Assembly: GCF_000024185.1 (NCBI RefSeq)
Contig: NC_013790.1
Coordinates: forward strand, 434,001-498,000
Length of the DNA stretch: 64,000 nucleotides
Origin: Methanobrevibacter ruminantium M1
GTDB taxonomy: Archaea; Methanobacteriota; Methanobacteria; Methanobacteriales; Methanobacteriaceae
Direction: 5' to 3'
Each line of letters begins with the position of its first letter. Position 1 is the stretch's first letter. The notes beneath the pieces were generated by a model. It had not been told where the DNA came from. It saw only the letters and a list, made by a program, of their open reading frames with translations, and ran no database searches. Positions 44,887 to 57,400 of this stretch are shown here, in pieces. The position numbers and the translations under genes are program-made.

Positions 44887-46938
44887 ATGGTTGAGATAAA
44901 ATATGTACCATCTATTTGTCCTTACTGTGGTACCGGCTGTGGTATTAACTTTGTGGTCAAAGATGGCAAAATTATTGGTGTAGAACCTTGGAAAAGACAC
45001 CCAGTTAATGAAGGTAAAGTATGTCCAAAAGGTAACTTTGGATACCAATTCATTAACCACCCAGACAGATTAACTACTCCGTTAATCAAAGAAAACGGTG
45101 AATTCAGAGAAGCTTCCTGGGATGAAGCTTTAGATTTAGTAGCTAGCACTCTTAAAAAATATGCTGACACTGATCCTAACAAATTAGGATTCTACGCATG
45201 TGCTAGATCTCCTAACGAAAACATTTACATAACCCAAAAGTTAGCAAGAGCTGGTTGTGGAACCCAAAACGTAGACCACTGTGCACGTATCTGTCACGGT
45301 CCTACTGTAGCTGGTCTCGCTACCACCTTCGGTTCAGGTGCATCCACCAACGGTTATGACAGTATTGAAGAAGCTGACTTCATTTTCTGTATCGGTTCCA
45401 ACAACATGGAAGCACACCCATTATTCGGACGTAAAATCATCAGAGCTATTAAAAACGGTGCAAAATTAGTAGTAGCTGACCCAAGATTCACTCCTACTGC
45501 AAAATTAGCTCACGAATACATGCAATTCAAGACCGGTACTGACGTAGCTTTAATGAACGGTATGATCAAAATCATCATTGAAAATGGTTTACAAGATGAT
45601 GAGTTCATTAAAAACAGAACCAAAGGCTACGAAGAAATGAAAGAAGTAGCTATGAAATACGACCTTGACAAAGTAGCTGAAATTACCGAAGCTGACCCTG
45701 AACAAATTGAACGTGTAGCTTTAGAATATGCTCAAGCTGAAAACGCAGCTATTGTATACTCTTTAGGTATTACCGAACACTCTCACGGTGCAGATAACGT
45801 AATGTCCACCGCTAACTTAGCTATGTTAACCGGTAACGTAGGTAAGATTGGTGGAGGAGTAAACCCATTAAGAGGACAAAACAACGTACAAGGTGCTTGT
45901 GATATGGGTGCATTACCTTCTGACTATGTCGGATACCAAAAAGTTGCAAACCCTGAAATTACCAAAAAATTCTCAGACGCTTATCAAATCGAATTACCAA
46001 CCACTCCTGGTTTAACCTTAGTCGAAATGATGAACGCTGCTCACTCTGGTGACTTAAAAGTATTATACATCCACGGTGAAGACCCTGTTCTCTCCGATGC
46101 AGATATTAAACACACCAAAGAAGCAATTGCAAACTTAGAAATGTTAATCGTTCAAGAATTATTCATGACCGACACCGCTGCTGAAGCAGACGTAGTATTA
46201 CCTGCTGCAGGTTGGGGTGAACAAGAAGGTACCTTCACTTCCGGTGAAAGAAGAGTTCAATGGTTACGTAAAGCTCAAGAACCACCTGAAGGAACCATGC
46301 TTGACTGGAAGATCATGGAAGAAATTGCTGTTAGAATGGGCAGACCAAGAGAATTATTCCACTACGAAAACGCTGCTGAAATTTGGGAAGAAATCAGAGA
46401 ACTCGCTCCTTCCTACTACGGAATTACTCACGAAAGATTACTCAAACCTGAAGGTGTCCACTGGCCATGCCTTGACCCAGAAGATCCTTGTGAACCATTA
46501 ATGCACAAAGACAAATTCGCACACCCAGACGGTTTAGGTGTATTCCAAGCATTAGAACACAGAGGTCCTGTCGAAGTTGTAGATGATGAATACCCATTAT
46601 TATTAACTACTACCCGTATCTTGTTCCACTATCACGCTGCAATGACCAGAAGATGTGAAACCTTAGATAAGGAAGTACCTACCGGATTCATCGAAATCAA
46701 CACTGAAGACGCAGCAGAAAGAGGAATTCTTAACAACGAAATAGTAAAAGCTTACTCCAGAAGAGGAGAAATCGAAATTCCTGCTCGTGTAACCGACGAC
46801 ATTAAGAAAGGTATCGTAAACATTCCTATGCACTTTACCGAATGTGCAGCTAACATGTTAACTAACTCCGATTCTTTCGACCCTAAATGTAAGATGGTTG
46901 AATTAAAAGCTTGTGCTATTCAAGTAGAAAAATTATAA
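44887..46938 (+). CDS. fdhA: Formate dehydrogenase alpha subunit
   Basis: A 683-residue metal-pterin oxidoreductase. The N-terminus binds a 4Fe-4S cluster (CPYCGTGCG and GKVCPKG). The active site [13 protein letters not shown] has Cys136-His137 where some relatives carry selenocysteine, so this is the cysteine form; the metal is Mo or W held by two pterin-guanine dinucleotides. The middle shows the usual SNNMEAHP and [14 protein letters not shown] motifs, and the last 110 residues the dinucleotide-binding domain. It oxidises formate to CO2 and passes electrons to FdhB and F420. fdhB begins 23 bases downstream. Confidence 0.95.
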   Translation: MVEIKYVPSICPYCGTGCGINFVVKDGKIIGVEPWKRHPVNEGKVCPKGNFGYQFINHPDRLTTPLIKENGEFREASWDEALDLVASTLKKYADTDPNKLGFYACARSPNENIYITQKLARAGCGTQNVDHCARICHGPTVAGLATTFGSGASTNGYDSIEEADFIFCIGSNNMEAHPLFGRKIIRAIKNGAKLVVADPRFTPTAKLAHEYMQFKTGTDVALMNGMIKIIIENGLQDDEFIKNRTKGYEEMKEVAMKYDLDKVAEITEADPEQIERVALEYAQAENAAIVYSLGITEHSHGADNVMSTANLAMLTGNVGKIGGGVNPLRGQNNVQGACDMGALPSDYVGYQKVANPEITKKFSDAYQIELPTTPGLTLVEMMNAAHSGDLKVLYIHGEDPVLSDADIKHTKEAIANLEMLIVQELFMTDTAAEADVVLPAAGWGEQEGTFTSGERRVQWLRKAQEPPEGTMLDWKIMEEIAVRMGRPRELFHYENAAEIWEEIRELAPSYYGITHERLLKPEGVHWPCLDPEDPCEPLMHKDKFAHPDGLGVFQALEHRGPVEVVDDEYPLLLTTTRILFHYHAAMTRRCETLDKEVPTGFIEINTEDAAERGILNNEIVKAYSRRGEIEIPARVTDDIKKGIVNIPMHFTECAANMLTNSDSFDPKCKMVELKACAIQVEKL

Positions 46939-46961
46939 GTGAGGAATAAGGAGTAGATAAT

Positions 46962-48170
46962 ATGGCTGTAAATGTAAATGATATGTTTTATGCATACTCT
47001 GGTAATGAAGCAATTAAAGAAAAAGGAGAATATGGTGGTGTAGTAACTACCATCATGAAATACTTACTCGAAGAAGGTATTGTCGACGCTGTTGTTGCTG
47101 TAGAAGAAGCAGCTGACCTTTACGACGCAAAACCTATTCTCATAACCGACCCTGAAGATGTAATCAAATCTGCAGGATCCCTTCACTGCGGTACATTAAA
47201 CTTAGCAAAATTCGTATCCAAATACTTAGACGGTGCAAGAGATATGAAAATTGCAGTTACCACAAAACCATGTGACGCAATGACCTTAAAAGAGTTAATG
47301 AGAAAGAGAAAAGTAATCGAAGAAAACGTAATCATGATTGGTGTAAACTGTGGAGGAACCATGCCTCCTGTACCAACTATGAAAATGATTCGTGACGTAT
47401 ATGAATTAGACCCTGCAGATGTCATCAAAGAAGAAATTTCCAAAGGAAAACTCATTATGGAAACCGCTGAAGGCGAAAAAGCAATTTCTATTGATGAACT
47501 CGAAGAAGAAGGTATGGGTAGAAGAGAAAACTGTCAAAGATGTACCATGAACATCCCAACCAACGCTGATTTAGCTTTAGGTAACTGGGGAGTTATCGGT
47601 GAATTAGCAGGAAAAGCAACCTTTGTAGAAGTTTGCTCTGAAAAAGGTGCAGACATCTTAGATAAAGTTATTGAAGCTGGTTTAATTGAAACCCAAGAAC
47701 CAATCGAAAAAGGTGTAACAATCCGTGCTAACATCGACGGAATCATGGTTAAACAAGCAATGGCACAAAGAGAAAAAGACTTTGCTGGAACCTCCGGTGA
47801 CATTTTAGAAGTATTTGCAGAATACAAAGAAGAATTCTCCAAATGTATGAAATGTTACGGTTGCCGTGAAGCATGTCCTCTCTGTTTCTGTGACGACTGC
47901 TGTCTTGAAGCTGAAGGTCCTGAATGGGTACCTGGCGGATACACTCCTGCAGCTCCATTCTTCCACTTAACCCGTATGGTACACATGGTTGACGCATGTA
48001 CTAACTGTGGTCAATGTTCTGAAGTATGTCCTTGTGAAATTCCAGTATCCAAAGTATGGGCTACTGTAAACCAAAAGGTCAGAGACATCTTCGGTTACTA
48101 CAGTGGTGTAGACAACGAAGAACCATTACCATTCACTGAATTTGGTCCTAAATCATACAGACAATACTAA
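46962..48170 (+). CDS. fdhB: Formate dehydrogenase beta subunit, F420-reducing
   Basis: A 402-residue FrhB/FdhB-family flavoprotein preceded by AAGGAGTAG. The N-terminal and middle domains have the family's [15 protein letters not shown] and [11 protein letters not shown] motifs for FAD/F420 binding and ENCQRCTMN cysteines. Two 4Fe-4S motifs are at the C-terminus: [12 protein letters not shown] followed by CFCDDC, and [12 protein letters not shown]. It takes electrons from FdhA and reduces coenzyme F420 for methanogenesis, and in relatives can feed electrons to heterodisulfide reductase. Co-transcription with fdhA is certain from spacing. Confidence 0.95.
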   Translation: MAVNVNDMFYAYSGNEAIKEKGEYGGVVTTIMKYLLEEGIVDAVVAVEEAADLYDAKPILITDPEDVIKSAGSLHCGTLNLAKFVSKYLDGARDMKIAVTTKPCDAMTLKELMRKRKVIEENVIMIGVNCGGTMPPVPTMKMIRDVYELDPADVIKEEISKGKLIMETAEGEKAISIDELEEEGMGRRENCQRCTMNIPTNADLALGNWGVIGELAGKATFVEVCSEKGADILDKVIEAGLIETQEPIEKGVTIRANIDGIMVKQAMAQREKDFAGTSGDILEVFAEYKEEFSKCMKCYGCREACPLCFCDDCCLEAEGPEWVPGGYTPAAPFFHLTRMVHMVDACTNCGQCSEVCPCEIPVSKVWATVNQKVRDIFGYYSGVDNEEPLPFTEFGPKSYRQY

Positions 48171-48708
48171 ATTCGTTGGTTAAAAAGATATTAGAATAAA
48201 TTTTAGTTATTGTAAAACTTTGTAATAAGTATTTTCTTAAAAATAAGGAATTGCCTAAGATATCTTATTATATTCGTTTTACAATTTTCTATTTTTATTC
48301 ATTTTTTTATTTTTTAATTAATAATTTTAAAAATAGTCACCTCTTATTCACTCATTTCTATAATGAATGCTATTTTTAGATTATTTAATTAAAATTTATA
48401 TTCTCTTTATTTATTTTTTTAATTTGATTCATTTCATTTTGTTTTTAAATTTAATTTATTTATAATTTCTCCCTGCTCTTTTTCTTAAATTTCTTCATTG
48501 TAGATAATTTTATCTACGATTATTTATTCCAGGGGTTTATTTGAATGAATTAAATTTAAAAATGATTTTTTTAAATTAAAAGAGATTATTGATTTATATT
48601 TTTAATTAAGAGGGATTATTGATTTTATATTTTTAATTAAGAGAGATTTATATTGATTTTTATAAATTTAGAGAGATATAATTTATATAACTAGTTTATG
48701 GTGTAAAA
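48171..48708. other. Intergenic region between fdhB and mobB
   Basis: An AT-rich stretch of 538 bases. It contains about three tandem copies of a 31-base unit (TTAATTAAGAGRGATTATTG core; 48571-48661) shortly before mobB. A leader or promoter for mobB is probably at the right end. No gene. Confidence 0.6.
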
Positions 48709-49416
48709 ATGAGAATTATTTCAATTGTAGGCTTAAAAAATACAGGAAAGACTTCACTTACAAGCAAGATAATCAAGGAATTGACCAATAGGGAATTTAA
48801 GGTAGCAAGCATAAAGCATTCTCATCACCAAATGGAAATGGATCATGAGGGTACAGACACCTACAAGCAAATGGAGTCAGGCTCTGATTTTGTTGTGGGA
48901 ATTGGAGGCCGCACCTATTTCAATATCAATGAAAGACTTGACTTGGAACGTATTCTATTCTTAATAAAGCTTATTGAAAATCCTGATTTTGTGGTTATAG
49001 AGGGATTCAAGAGCTATCCTTATGCAAAGATAGCAACCTGCAAAGAGGTGGAAGACGAATACACAATCAAAACAGTAAATTCATTTGAAATAACAGATGA
49101 AGAGCTTCTAGATCTTGTAGACCTTATAGAAGAAAGGTCCTATGACATCCTAGATACATTATTCGTTAGTGACTGTGGCTATAATGATGCAAGTATAATA
49201 GGTCAGGCATTTGCACAAGGAAAACTGGATTATAATCCCGATACTCAAGCGGAAGTTAATTTAGCCATCGATGGAATCAATATAGGGCTAAATAAGTTTG
49301 TAAGCAATTATATTAAGCAAACTGTATTGGGCATATTGAATCCACTTAAAATCAAGGAATATGGTGTGGAAGACTTTGAGAATATTGACCTAACAATAAA
49401 AAACAAAAAGGATTAA
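48709..49416 (+). CDS. mobB: Molybdopterin-guanine dinucleotide biosynthesis protein MobB with C-terminal extension
   Basis: A 235-residue protein. Residues 1-155 are a MobB-type P-loop GTPase: GLKNTGKTSLTSKI (Walker A), IKHSHHQMEMDHEGTDTY and FVVIEGFKSYP. MobB helps attach GMP to the pterin cofactor used by FdhA and Fwd. The last about 55 residues (EVNLAIDGINIGLNKFV to the end) are an extra domain that closely resembles the product of the small gene downstream. Placement after fdhAB supports a role in formate dehydrogenase cofactor supply. Confidence 0.9.
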   Translation: MRIISIVGLKNTGKTSLTSKIIKELTNREFKVASIKHSHHQMEMDHEGTDTYKQMESGSDFVVGIGGRTYFNINERLDLERILFLIKLIENPDFVVIEGFKSYPYAKIATCKEVEDEYTIKTVNSFEITDEELLDLVDLIEERSYDILDTLFVSDCGYNDASIIGQAFAQGKLDYNPDTQAEVNLAIDGINIGLNKFVSNYIKQTVLGILNPLKIKEYGVEDFENIDLTIKNKKD

Positions 49417-49484
49417 ATCAAGATTTAAATTTAAAAAACTTTTTTAAAGATAGAATTATATATTAAGATAGTAATAATATATTT

Positions 49485-49618
49485 ATCAATTAATTTTTCA
49501 ATTAATAATTATTATTCAATAATAATTTTATTCAATTAATATTCATTATTCAATAATAATTCATTATTCAATTAATTTTTCAATTAATAATTTATTATTC
49601 AATTAATTTTTTAATTTT
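49485..49618. repeat. AT-rich short-repeat spacer
   Basis: Repeated ATTCAATTAATTTTTCAATTAAT and ATTATTCAATAATAATT units fill the spacer between mobB and the next small gene. They are low-complexity slippage products. Confidence 0.5.
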
Positions 49619-49635
49619 AGTATTTAGGTGATTAT

Positions 49636-49821
49636 ATGGCTTGTAATGATGATTTTGAAAACAATGTGACTTTAGCAATCAATGGCAATGATATTGAATT
49701 AAACAAATTTACAGATGATATTATTAAAGAAACCATTCTTGGATTATTGAAAGCTATTAAAACTTCTGAATATGGTGTAGATGAAGTTAAGGATGTTGAA
49801 ATAACAATAAAGAATGAATAG
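49636..49821 (+). CDS. 61-residue protein, paralogue of the MobB C-terminal domain
   Basis: Starts at ATG 49636 after AGGTGATT. The product lines up over almost its whole length with the C-terminal domain of the MobB just upstream: NVTLAINGNDIELNKF against EVNLAIDGINIGLNKF, and SEYGVDEVKDVEITIKN against KEYGVEDFENIDLTIKN. It is thus a free-standing copy of that domain. It sits between mobB and moaA, so a role in pterin cofactor synthesis or delivery is inferred. No known family name comes to mind. Confidence 0.8.
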   Translation: MACNDDFENNVTLAINGNDIELNKFTDDIIKETILGLLKAIKTSEYGVDEVKDVEITIKNE

Positions 49822-49923
49822 TTATTTTATGATTTAAATTATTTTTAATTTTAATTTTAATTTTTTTTTTTATTTTTATGAATTAATTTTTTATTTTTTT
49901 AAGTTTTATTATGGGGTTTATGG

Positions 49924-50859
49924 ATGAAGGATAAAGTTAGAGACGATTATGAAAGGCCAATTATTTCACTTAGGATTTCTATAACCAATCGTTGCAATGT
50001 CAATTGCATATACTGCCACCACGATGGCATGCTGGACTCATCTTCTGAAATGACTCCTGATGAAATATACGAGATCTGCAGAATTGCAAAGAAATTAGGT
50101 GTTGAAAAGATACGCCTATCTGGAGGCGAACCACTTGTTCGCCCTGACATAGTTGAAATTGTAGAGAAGGTCAACTCACTTGACTTTCGTGACATTTCAA
50201 TCACAAGCAATGGAATATTTTTAGACAAATTAGCAGGTCCTCTAAAGGATGCAGGATTAGACAGAATCAATGTCAGTTTAGACACACTTGATGAAGAAAC
50301 CTATAAAATGATTGTGGGGAAAAACGTTTTAGAGAGAGTAAAGAAAGGAATCATTGAATCTTGTGCAGTTGGTATGTATCCAGTTAAGATAAACATGGTA
50401 GTTATGAACAATATCAACAATGATGAGATTATGGACATGTTTGAATTCACCAAGAAACATGGTGTTATCCTTCAGCTTATTGAAATAATTGAGTCTGAAA
50501 GCTGTGATGACAATGACTTCAATTCCAAGTATCACTATCCTTTAGCTGAATTTGAAAAGCATCTTGCTGAAATTGCAGATGAGATAAAGGTTAGGGAGTT
50601 TATGCAGGATAGGAAAAAATATTTCATTGACGGCGGAGAGATAGAGGTTGTTCACCCTGTTGACAATACCAATTTCTGCAAGAACTGTACAAGACTTAGA
50701 ATTACTCCCGAGGGAAAGATCAAGCCTTGCCTTCTTAGAAATGATAATCTTGTAAATCTTATTGAATTTATTAGAGAAGGAGCCTCTGATGAGGAGCTCA
50801 TTGACATATTCTTAAAGGGAATTCATAATAGGGAACCTTTTTATAAGGAAGAAAATTAG
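49924..50859 (+). CDS. moaA: GTP 3',8-cyclase MoaA
   Basis: A 311-residue radical-SAM enzyme: CNVNCIYC binds the first 4Fe-4S cluster and S-adenosylmethionine, [10 protein letters not shown] follows, and the C-terminal [21 protein letters not shown] holds the second cluster that binds GTP. It makes the first committed step from GTP towards molybdopterin. The start ATG 49924 has GGGGT six bases upstream. It fits the cofactor gene group behind fdhAB. Confidence 0.92.
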   Translation: MKDKVRDDYERPIISLRISITNRCNVNCIYCHHDGMLDSSSEMTPDEIYEICRIAKKLGVEKIRLSGGEPLVRPDIVEIVEKVNSLDFRDISITSNGIFLDKLAGPLKDAGLDRINVSLDTLDEETYKMIVGKNVLERVKKGIIESCAVGMYPVKINMVVMNNINNDEIMDMFEFTKKHGVILQLIEIIESESCDDNDFNSKYHYPLAEFEKHLAEIADEIKVREFMQDRKKYFIDGGEIEVVHPVDNTNFCKNCTRLRITPEGKIKPCLLRNDNLVNLIEFIREGASDEELIDIFLKGIHNREPFYKEEN

Positions 50860-50929
50860 TTAATTTCTTAAAAAAAAGCATAATCCTATTTAATTAATTA
50901 TAATTTTCGCTATTTTTCAATTAAAAAAG

Positions 50930-50955
50930 AAAAAGAGTTTATTTAAACTCTTTTT
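50930..50955. terminator. Terminator after moaA
   Basis: AAAAAGAGTTTA (50930-50941) and TAAACTCTTTTT (50944-50955) form a perfect dyad 70 bases beyond moaA, with T-rich sequence on its right. Confidence 0.65.
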
Positions 50956-51160
50956 AATTACGGGTTCTAGAAAATTGAAAAATTTTCAAGGACTTTTTCT
51001 TCTTCTTTTACTATTATTTACACTATTTATTGGCCTTTTCTTAATTCCAAACAAATAGTTTTTAATGGCCAATCCTTTTTCAAAAAAAATTATTCTTTTT
51101 CTTTAAAATACGTATTCTTATTAGTTCTCTAAAAGTTTTTCAAAAAGTATTTTAAATTTT

Positions 51161-51390
51161 CGGTAAAAATAATTGGGAAAAAATCTGATTGAATTTTTTA
51201 AAAAAAATAGAAATTAAATTTTTCGGTAGAATTAATTTTGGAAAAAATCTGATTGAATTTTTTTAAAGAAATAGAAATTAAATTTTTCGGTAGAATTAAT
51301 TTTGGAAAAAATCTGATTGAATTTTTTTAAAGAAATAGAAATTAAATTTTTCGGTAGAATTAATTTTGGAAAAAATTGGATAGGATTTTA
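51161..51390. repeat. 64-base tandem repeat array
   Basis: About 3.5 copies of a unit containing TTCGGTAGAATTAATTTTGG and AAATCTGATTGAATTTTTTT; the CGGTA marks are at 51161, 51224, 51288 and 51352. Copies 2-4 are nearly identical. The array lies 80-300 bases downstream of the giant adhesin gene. Confidence 0.85.
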
Positions 51391-51430
51391 AAAAATCAAA
51401 AAATAGTCATCTAAAAAAAATAAAAATAAA

Positions 51431-51453
51431 AAGAATAGTGAAAAGCTATTCTT
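51431..51453. terminator. Terminator of the giant adhesin gene
   Basis: AAGAATAG (51431-51438) and CTATTCTT (51446-51453) form a hairpin just beyond the minus-strand stop; T-tracts on both strands would allow bidirectional function. Confidence 0.65.
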
Positions 51454-51467
51454 TTTTTTTTTAAAAT

Positions 51468-54400
51468 TTATTTTATTGTTAATTTTGCTTTTTTGCTTAC
51501 TGCAGCGTATGTATTGTCTCCAGCGAATTTGGCAACGAAGCTATATGTTCCTTTCTTATTCAAACTGACGTTTACAGTAGCAACACCTTTGGCGTTGGTC
51601 TTAGCAGAATAAGTTTTTCCATTCACAACGAATGAAACTTTCTTATTGGCAAGTACTTTACCACTTGCTGCCTTGAATGTTGCACTTAAAGTTTTGGTTT
51701 TTGTAGTTGCTTTGTAAGATTTGTTTGGAACGGTTAGAGTGCCTTTTTGCGCTTTTACGGTGATTTTTGATACAACGAAAGAACCGTTATAATCATCATC
51801 GCCGAGGTAGCATATAGCAAATGTGTAAATGTCTGCTTTGATGAGGTTGATTTGTAATTTAGCAGATCCATTTTCATCAGTTGTCCTATTATAGACCTTA
51901 CCATTGAATCCAATTTGAATAGGTTTATTCGCTAAAATATTACCCTCACTGTCCTTGAGAATGACATTGAAGTATTTGCCGATACGTCCATCAACTTTAG
52001 TGTCGATAGCAGTTGTTTCCATATCCTTATAAATGATTTGGGTGGCTTTTCTCTCATGAGTTATGTTTTGAGGACCTGTAGAATTGGTAGTTACTGTTGC
52101 AGTGCCGTTCACATATTCTATAGGGTATTCTTTACCATCGACAACAACAGTTTCGATTTTAGTAGCATTAGCCAAGGCTTCTTCTAATTGGTCAGTTAAA
52201 TTGTCAACTATTTGATTAGCATTTTCTAGGTCGTTAGCTATTTTAGTTGCATTAACTTTAGCTTCTTCCAATTGGGTTGTTAGATTGTCAACTGTTTGAT
52301 TGGCATTTTCTAGGTCGTTAGCTATTTTAGTTGCATTAACTTTAGCTTCTTCCAATTGATGAGTTAAATCATTGATGGTTTGATCATTATTGGCTTGTGC
52401 TTCTTCTAATTGGCGAGTTAAATCATCAACTATTTGATTAGCATTTTCTAGGTCGTTAGCTATTTTAGTTGCATTGGTTTGGGCATCATTTAATTGGCCA
52501 GTTAGATTGTCTACTATTTGATTAGCATTTGTTTGGTCGTTAGCTATTTTAGTTGCATTGGTTTGGGCTTCATTCAATTGATGAGTTAAATCATTGATTG
52601 TTTGAGTAGCATTGGCTTGTGCTTCTTCCAATTGGGCGATTAATTTATCAACTATTTGATTAGCAATTGTTAGATTGTTAGCCAGGTTAGTTGCGTTTGT
52701 TTGTGCTTCTTCCAATTGACCAGTTAAATCAGTAATATTTTCTTTAAGCTTTTCAATCTCCTCCGGCATATTGGTTGTAATGGCAGTGCCATTTACAGCA
52801 GGAATAGAATATTCAACGCCATCAACAACAACAGTGATATTGCCAATCCTGCAATCAACAATATTAACGGTTTTGCTTGCTTCCTTATGGTTGTCATTAG
52901 GAACTGTTGTTATGGTCAATGTGTGATTTCCAGATTCCAAATCATCTGGAATTGTAACGATGTTTTCATTAAGCTCAACGTTCTCGCCATCGATATCAGC
53001 AGATATTCCAATAGCACCATCAGTTGTTACAGCAAGGTTGATGGATTCGCCATAATAAAGGACAATATCATTAACATTAATGGTAGAATTGACTTTTCTA
53101 ACTGTTATTGTTGCATTCTTGCTTACCTCATTGTGATTTTCATCAGTAATAGTTGTTACTTCCAATATATAGCTGTCTGCACTTAAATTTAATACAGTTA
53201 TAGTATTTCCTCTAACGAAAACAATGGCTTCATCATGATTTATTACTTTGGCCTCAACACCAGTTGCGTTAGTGAATGATATTTCACCAGATCCCATATC
53301 CTTATAATCAAATTCAATATCACTGACTGTCAATGTTGAATTGGCTTTATTGACCTTTAAAGTTCCCCTTGCGCTTGCATTGGTATAAATCTCATCTCTG
53401 GAATATTCAACAATGACCTCATATTCATCAGCAGCAAGAATTCCAAGTGAAATTGTTTCATTTAAATCCAAATCTGCAAATGTATAATCTGATTTTTTGC
53501 CTTTTAATGTTATATTGACTTTGCCGGTAGCAGCAGACTCATAATTAAGAGCAATTGCTATGTTGTTGCCGTATGTAAGTTCATCGGATTCAACTGATAG
53601 GTTTGGATTTGATTTTATATTGTTTATTTCAATAGAATATGCGACGTTTTCAACTTTTGCAGTTACGCTTCCAGTTCCTAAACTAGTTGGATTGTATATG
53701 ACAGTTTCCCCTAATTTAGCAATGCTATCGACATCACCCTTAGTTGCAGTCAATGTTAAATTAACAGGCTGTAACTGGCTATTGTCATAATCAGATATTC
53801 CTGTAGCGTTATATGAATATAGCTTAAATGAGATATCTGATGAATTTAAAATTTCAACTGGATTTGGATCTGCTGTAGCATTCAAGAAGAGCCAAGTACT
53901 AATTTCCACGTTAGTAGTTAATGGTTCAGTATCAAAATTGCTTGCATTATTTCCGAACCAGTTGTAATCTGCATTGGAAGTGGAATCACTATTAACAAAA
54001 TATATTGCAACGACATCATTATTCAGGAAAATATTGTCATTGATTGATAAATTTCGCTTATTTGTATTATTGAAGTATAAAACACCATTATCGCCACTGT
54101 TATTCACAAAAATAGAAGCAGAAACAACACCATCATTAGCAAACCAGTATAGAGCGCCACTCCTATTAGCTGAATTATTTACAAAACTGCAATCAGAAAC
54201 AACACCCCTAGCACCGGAATCCCAATAGATAGCAGCACCACTCTTATTAGCTGAATTATTTACAAAACTACAATTAGAAACAGTACCGCCAGCAGCTTCA
54301 TTCCATAAGATGGCACCACCATCATTGGCGGAATTATTCACAAAACTGCAATCAGAAATAGCACCGTTCAAACCTTCATTCCATACTATAGCACCACCAT

Positions 54401-57400
54401 CATAGCTCTTAGCAGAATTGTTCACAAAGATACAATCAGAAACAACTCCATTGGCAGCGTTCCAAAAGATAGCACCACCATATTTCTTAGCAGAATTGTT
54501 CACAAAACTGCAATCAGAAACAACTCCATTGGCACCGTGCCAATAGATAGCACCACCATGTTCATCAGTAACAGTGCTATTCACAAAACTGCAATCAGAA
54601 ACATTACCATTAGCACCATTCCAATAGATAGCAGCTCCATACATCTTAGCTGAATTATTTACAAAACTGCAATCAGAAACAATACCTCTAGCGCCGGAAT
54701 ACCAATAGATAGCACCACCATTGCCGTCTATTTTAGCATTAGCGAATGTAATGTTATTGATTTCTACATCATCTGCTTGAATACGGAATATTCTTGCCAT
54801 TCCGGTAGCATCTATGGTATAATTATTTCCAACAATTGTCAAAGGTCGATTAATATTTATTCCATTTTTAAATTTACTGTCAAAAAGTGAGTTATAGATG
54901 AAATCATTATCCAAAATAATAGTGTCATTATCGTTGCGGTTTATGAGATTGTTCAAGTCACGGAATGTTGTTCCATCTGAGATTTTTAATCTTGTAGTGT
55001 AGAAGGCATTTTCTATTGATGCTGTTAGCATGCATTCGGCACTCTCTGGAGTGTAGTGAACCTTTTCTCCCAGTTTGGCTTGGGTAGTATTGATCCTTCC
55101 GTTAGTTGGAGTCACTGTTAAGTTAATCTCTTTCAAACGGCTGCTATCATATTCTGATACTCCAGAAGGAGCATAAGCATATAATTTAAATATAATGTCG
55201 CATGAATCAAGAATAGAAATTCCTTCCGGTTCTGATGTAGCATTCAAGAACAGCCAAGTATTCATTTCCATATTATTGCTTGTTGGCGCTATATCGCAAT
55301 TAGTTGCATTATTTCCAAACCAGTTGTAATCTGCATTGGAAGCGGAATCATTTCTCACAAAATAGATTGCAACGGCATCATTGTTCAGGAAAATATTATG
55401 ATTGATTGTTAAATTTTGACCAAAGTTTTGATTATTGAAATAGATGGCACCGTTATCAGCACTGTTATTCACAAAAATACAGCCGGAAACATTACCATTA
55501 TTTTTTTCCCAATATATTGCTCCACCATTACGCACAGCGGAATTATTCACAAAACTGCAATCAGAAACAACACCATCATTACTGCTCCAATAGATAGCAC
55601 CGCCCTGTATGGCAGAATTATTCATGAAACTGCAATCAGAAACAACGCTGTCATCACTGACTTGCCACATGATTGCACCACCATTATTGGCGGAATTATT
55701 CATGAAACTGCAATCAGAAACAATACTGCCAGTGCTTCCATAGAACGCTACAGCACCAGCCATTACAGCACTATTATTTTCAAAAAGACAACTGGAAAGA
55801 TTAGCATTGGCTCCTTGCCAGTAGATAGCGCCACCGTATCCGTTTGAGATGGCATTTGTGAATGTAATGTTTTTGATTTTTACATTGTCTGCTTGAATAT
55901 GGAATATTCTGACCATTTCAGCAGCATTTATTGTATGTCCATTTCCGATAATTGTCACAGGACGATCAATGACTATTCCATCTGTAAAATTATAGTCGAA
56001 TGTTGAGTTATAAGTGTAATCTCTATCCAAAACAATAGTGTTATTATTATTGGCGTTTATGATATAATCTAAGTCAAAGAATGTTGTTCCATCTGTGATT
56101 TTTAATGTTGTAGTGTAGGAGGCATTTTCTATTGATGCTGTTAGTGTTCCGATTCCATCACTCTCTGGAATGTACTGAACAGTTTTTCCAAGCTCCGTCT
56201 TGGTAGTATTGAATATTCCATTTGTTGGAGTTAATGTCAAGTCGACAGCTTTCAAACGGATGTTGTCATATTCTGATACTTCAGAAGGAGTGTAAGCATA
56301 TAATTTAAACGCGATGTCTAATGAATCTAAAATAGAAATCATATCCGGATTTACAGTTGTATTCAGGAAAAGCCAAGTATTTATTTCAGCATTATTAGCT
56401 ACTGGTGCTATATCATAATTTGTTGCATTGTTTCCAAACCAGTTGTAATCTGTATTGGAATCAGAATCATTTTTATCAAAATAGATTGCAACACCATTAT
56501 TATTCAGGAAAATATTATCATTGATTGTCAAATGGGAAGTGGAATTATCATTTCTGAAAAATATGGTACCGGTATTAGCGCGGTTATTCACAAAAACACT
56601 GCTGGAAACAATGCCTCCCGCACGATTCATCCAGATGGCACTGCCGTTAGAGGATGCTTTGTTACCGTTAAAGCTAGAATTTTCTACAGTGGCATGGCTC
56701 TCAAAGTCAATAGCACCACCAAATTTAGCAGAGTTATTGGTAAAATTACAATCTGTTGCTTTACCATTGCCCTTAAATAAAATTGCGCCACCTTCAGTAG
56801 CATTGTTTTCAGTAAAGCTGGAATTTGTTACTTCACCATTCTTATAAAATACATATTTGCACCTCTCAAAATACCTATCAGAACGTATATCAGTAGCGCA
56901 ATTCTTAACAAAAATACAGTTTTTTACAGTACTGTCCTCTGAAAAGAAGATTGCACCGCCATCCTGTGCTTTATTATTGGTGAAATTAGAATTTTCTACA
57001 GTACCTGCTCCATTAAAGTAAACTGCACCACCTTGCTTATCAGCCTCATTATCAGTGAAATTACAATTTCTTACATCCCCGGAGGTATAAAAGACAATTC
57101 CGCCGCCATACTCATCCCATGCTTCATTCTTAATAAAAGTGGAATTTTCTACAGTACCATCCGCTGTAAACCAAATTGCACCGCTGTCTCCTGCTAGGTT
57201 ATCAGTAAAATTACAATTTGTTACTTCGCCATCTTCCTCAAAGGAAACTGCACCTCCGTGAAAAGCTGAGTTTTTAGCAAAACTGCAATTTTCTAATTTG
57301 CCAGCGCTGGCATTCCAATAGATAGCGCCGCCATCACCTGAAAGTTCTGCTGCTTTGTTTTCAGTAAAATTACAATTTGATATCTTAGTAGCTCCATAAA

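Larger units (their letters stand above)
50860..51467. other. Convergent intergenic region with terminators and repeats
   Basis: Holds a terminator for moaA, a T-rich stretch, an array of 64-base repeats (51161-51390) and a terminator for the giant adhesin gene. These are listed separately. No gene is seen. Confidence 0.6.

Noticed and set aside
45280-45300. Possible selenocysteine in FdhA
   Set aside because: The codon at the active site is TGT (Cys136), with no in-frame TGA.
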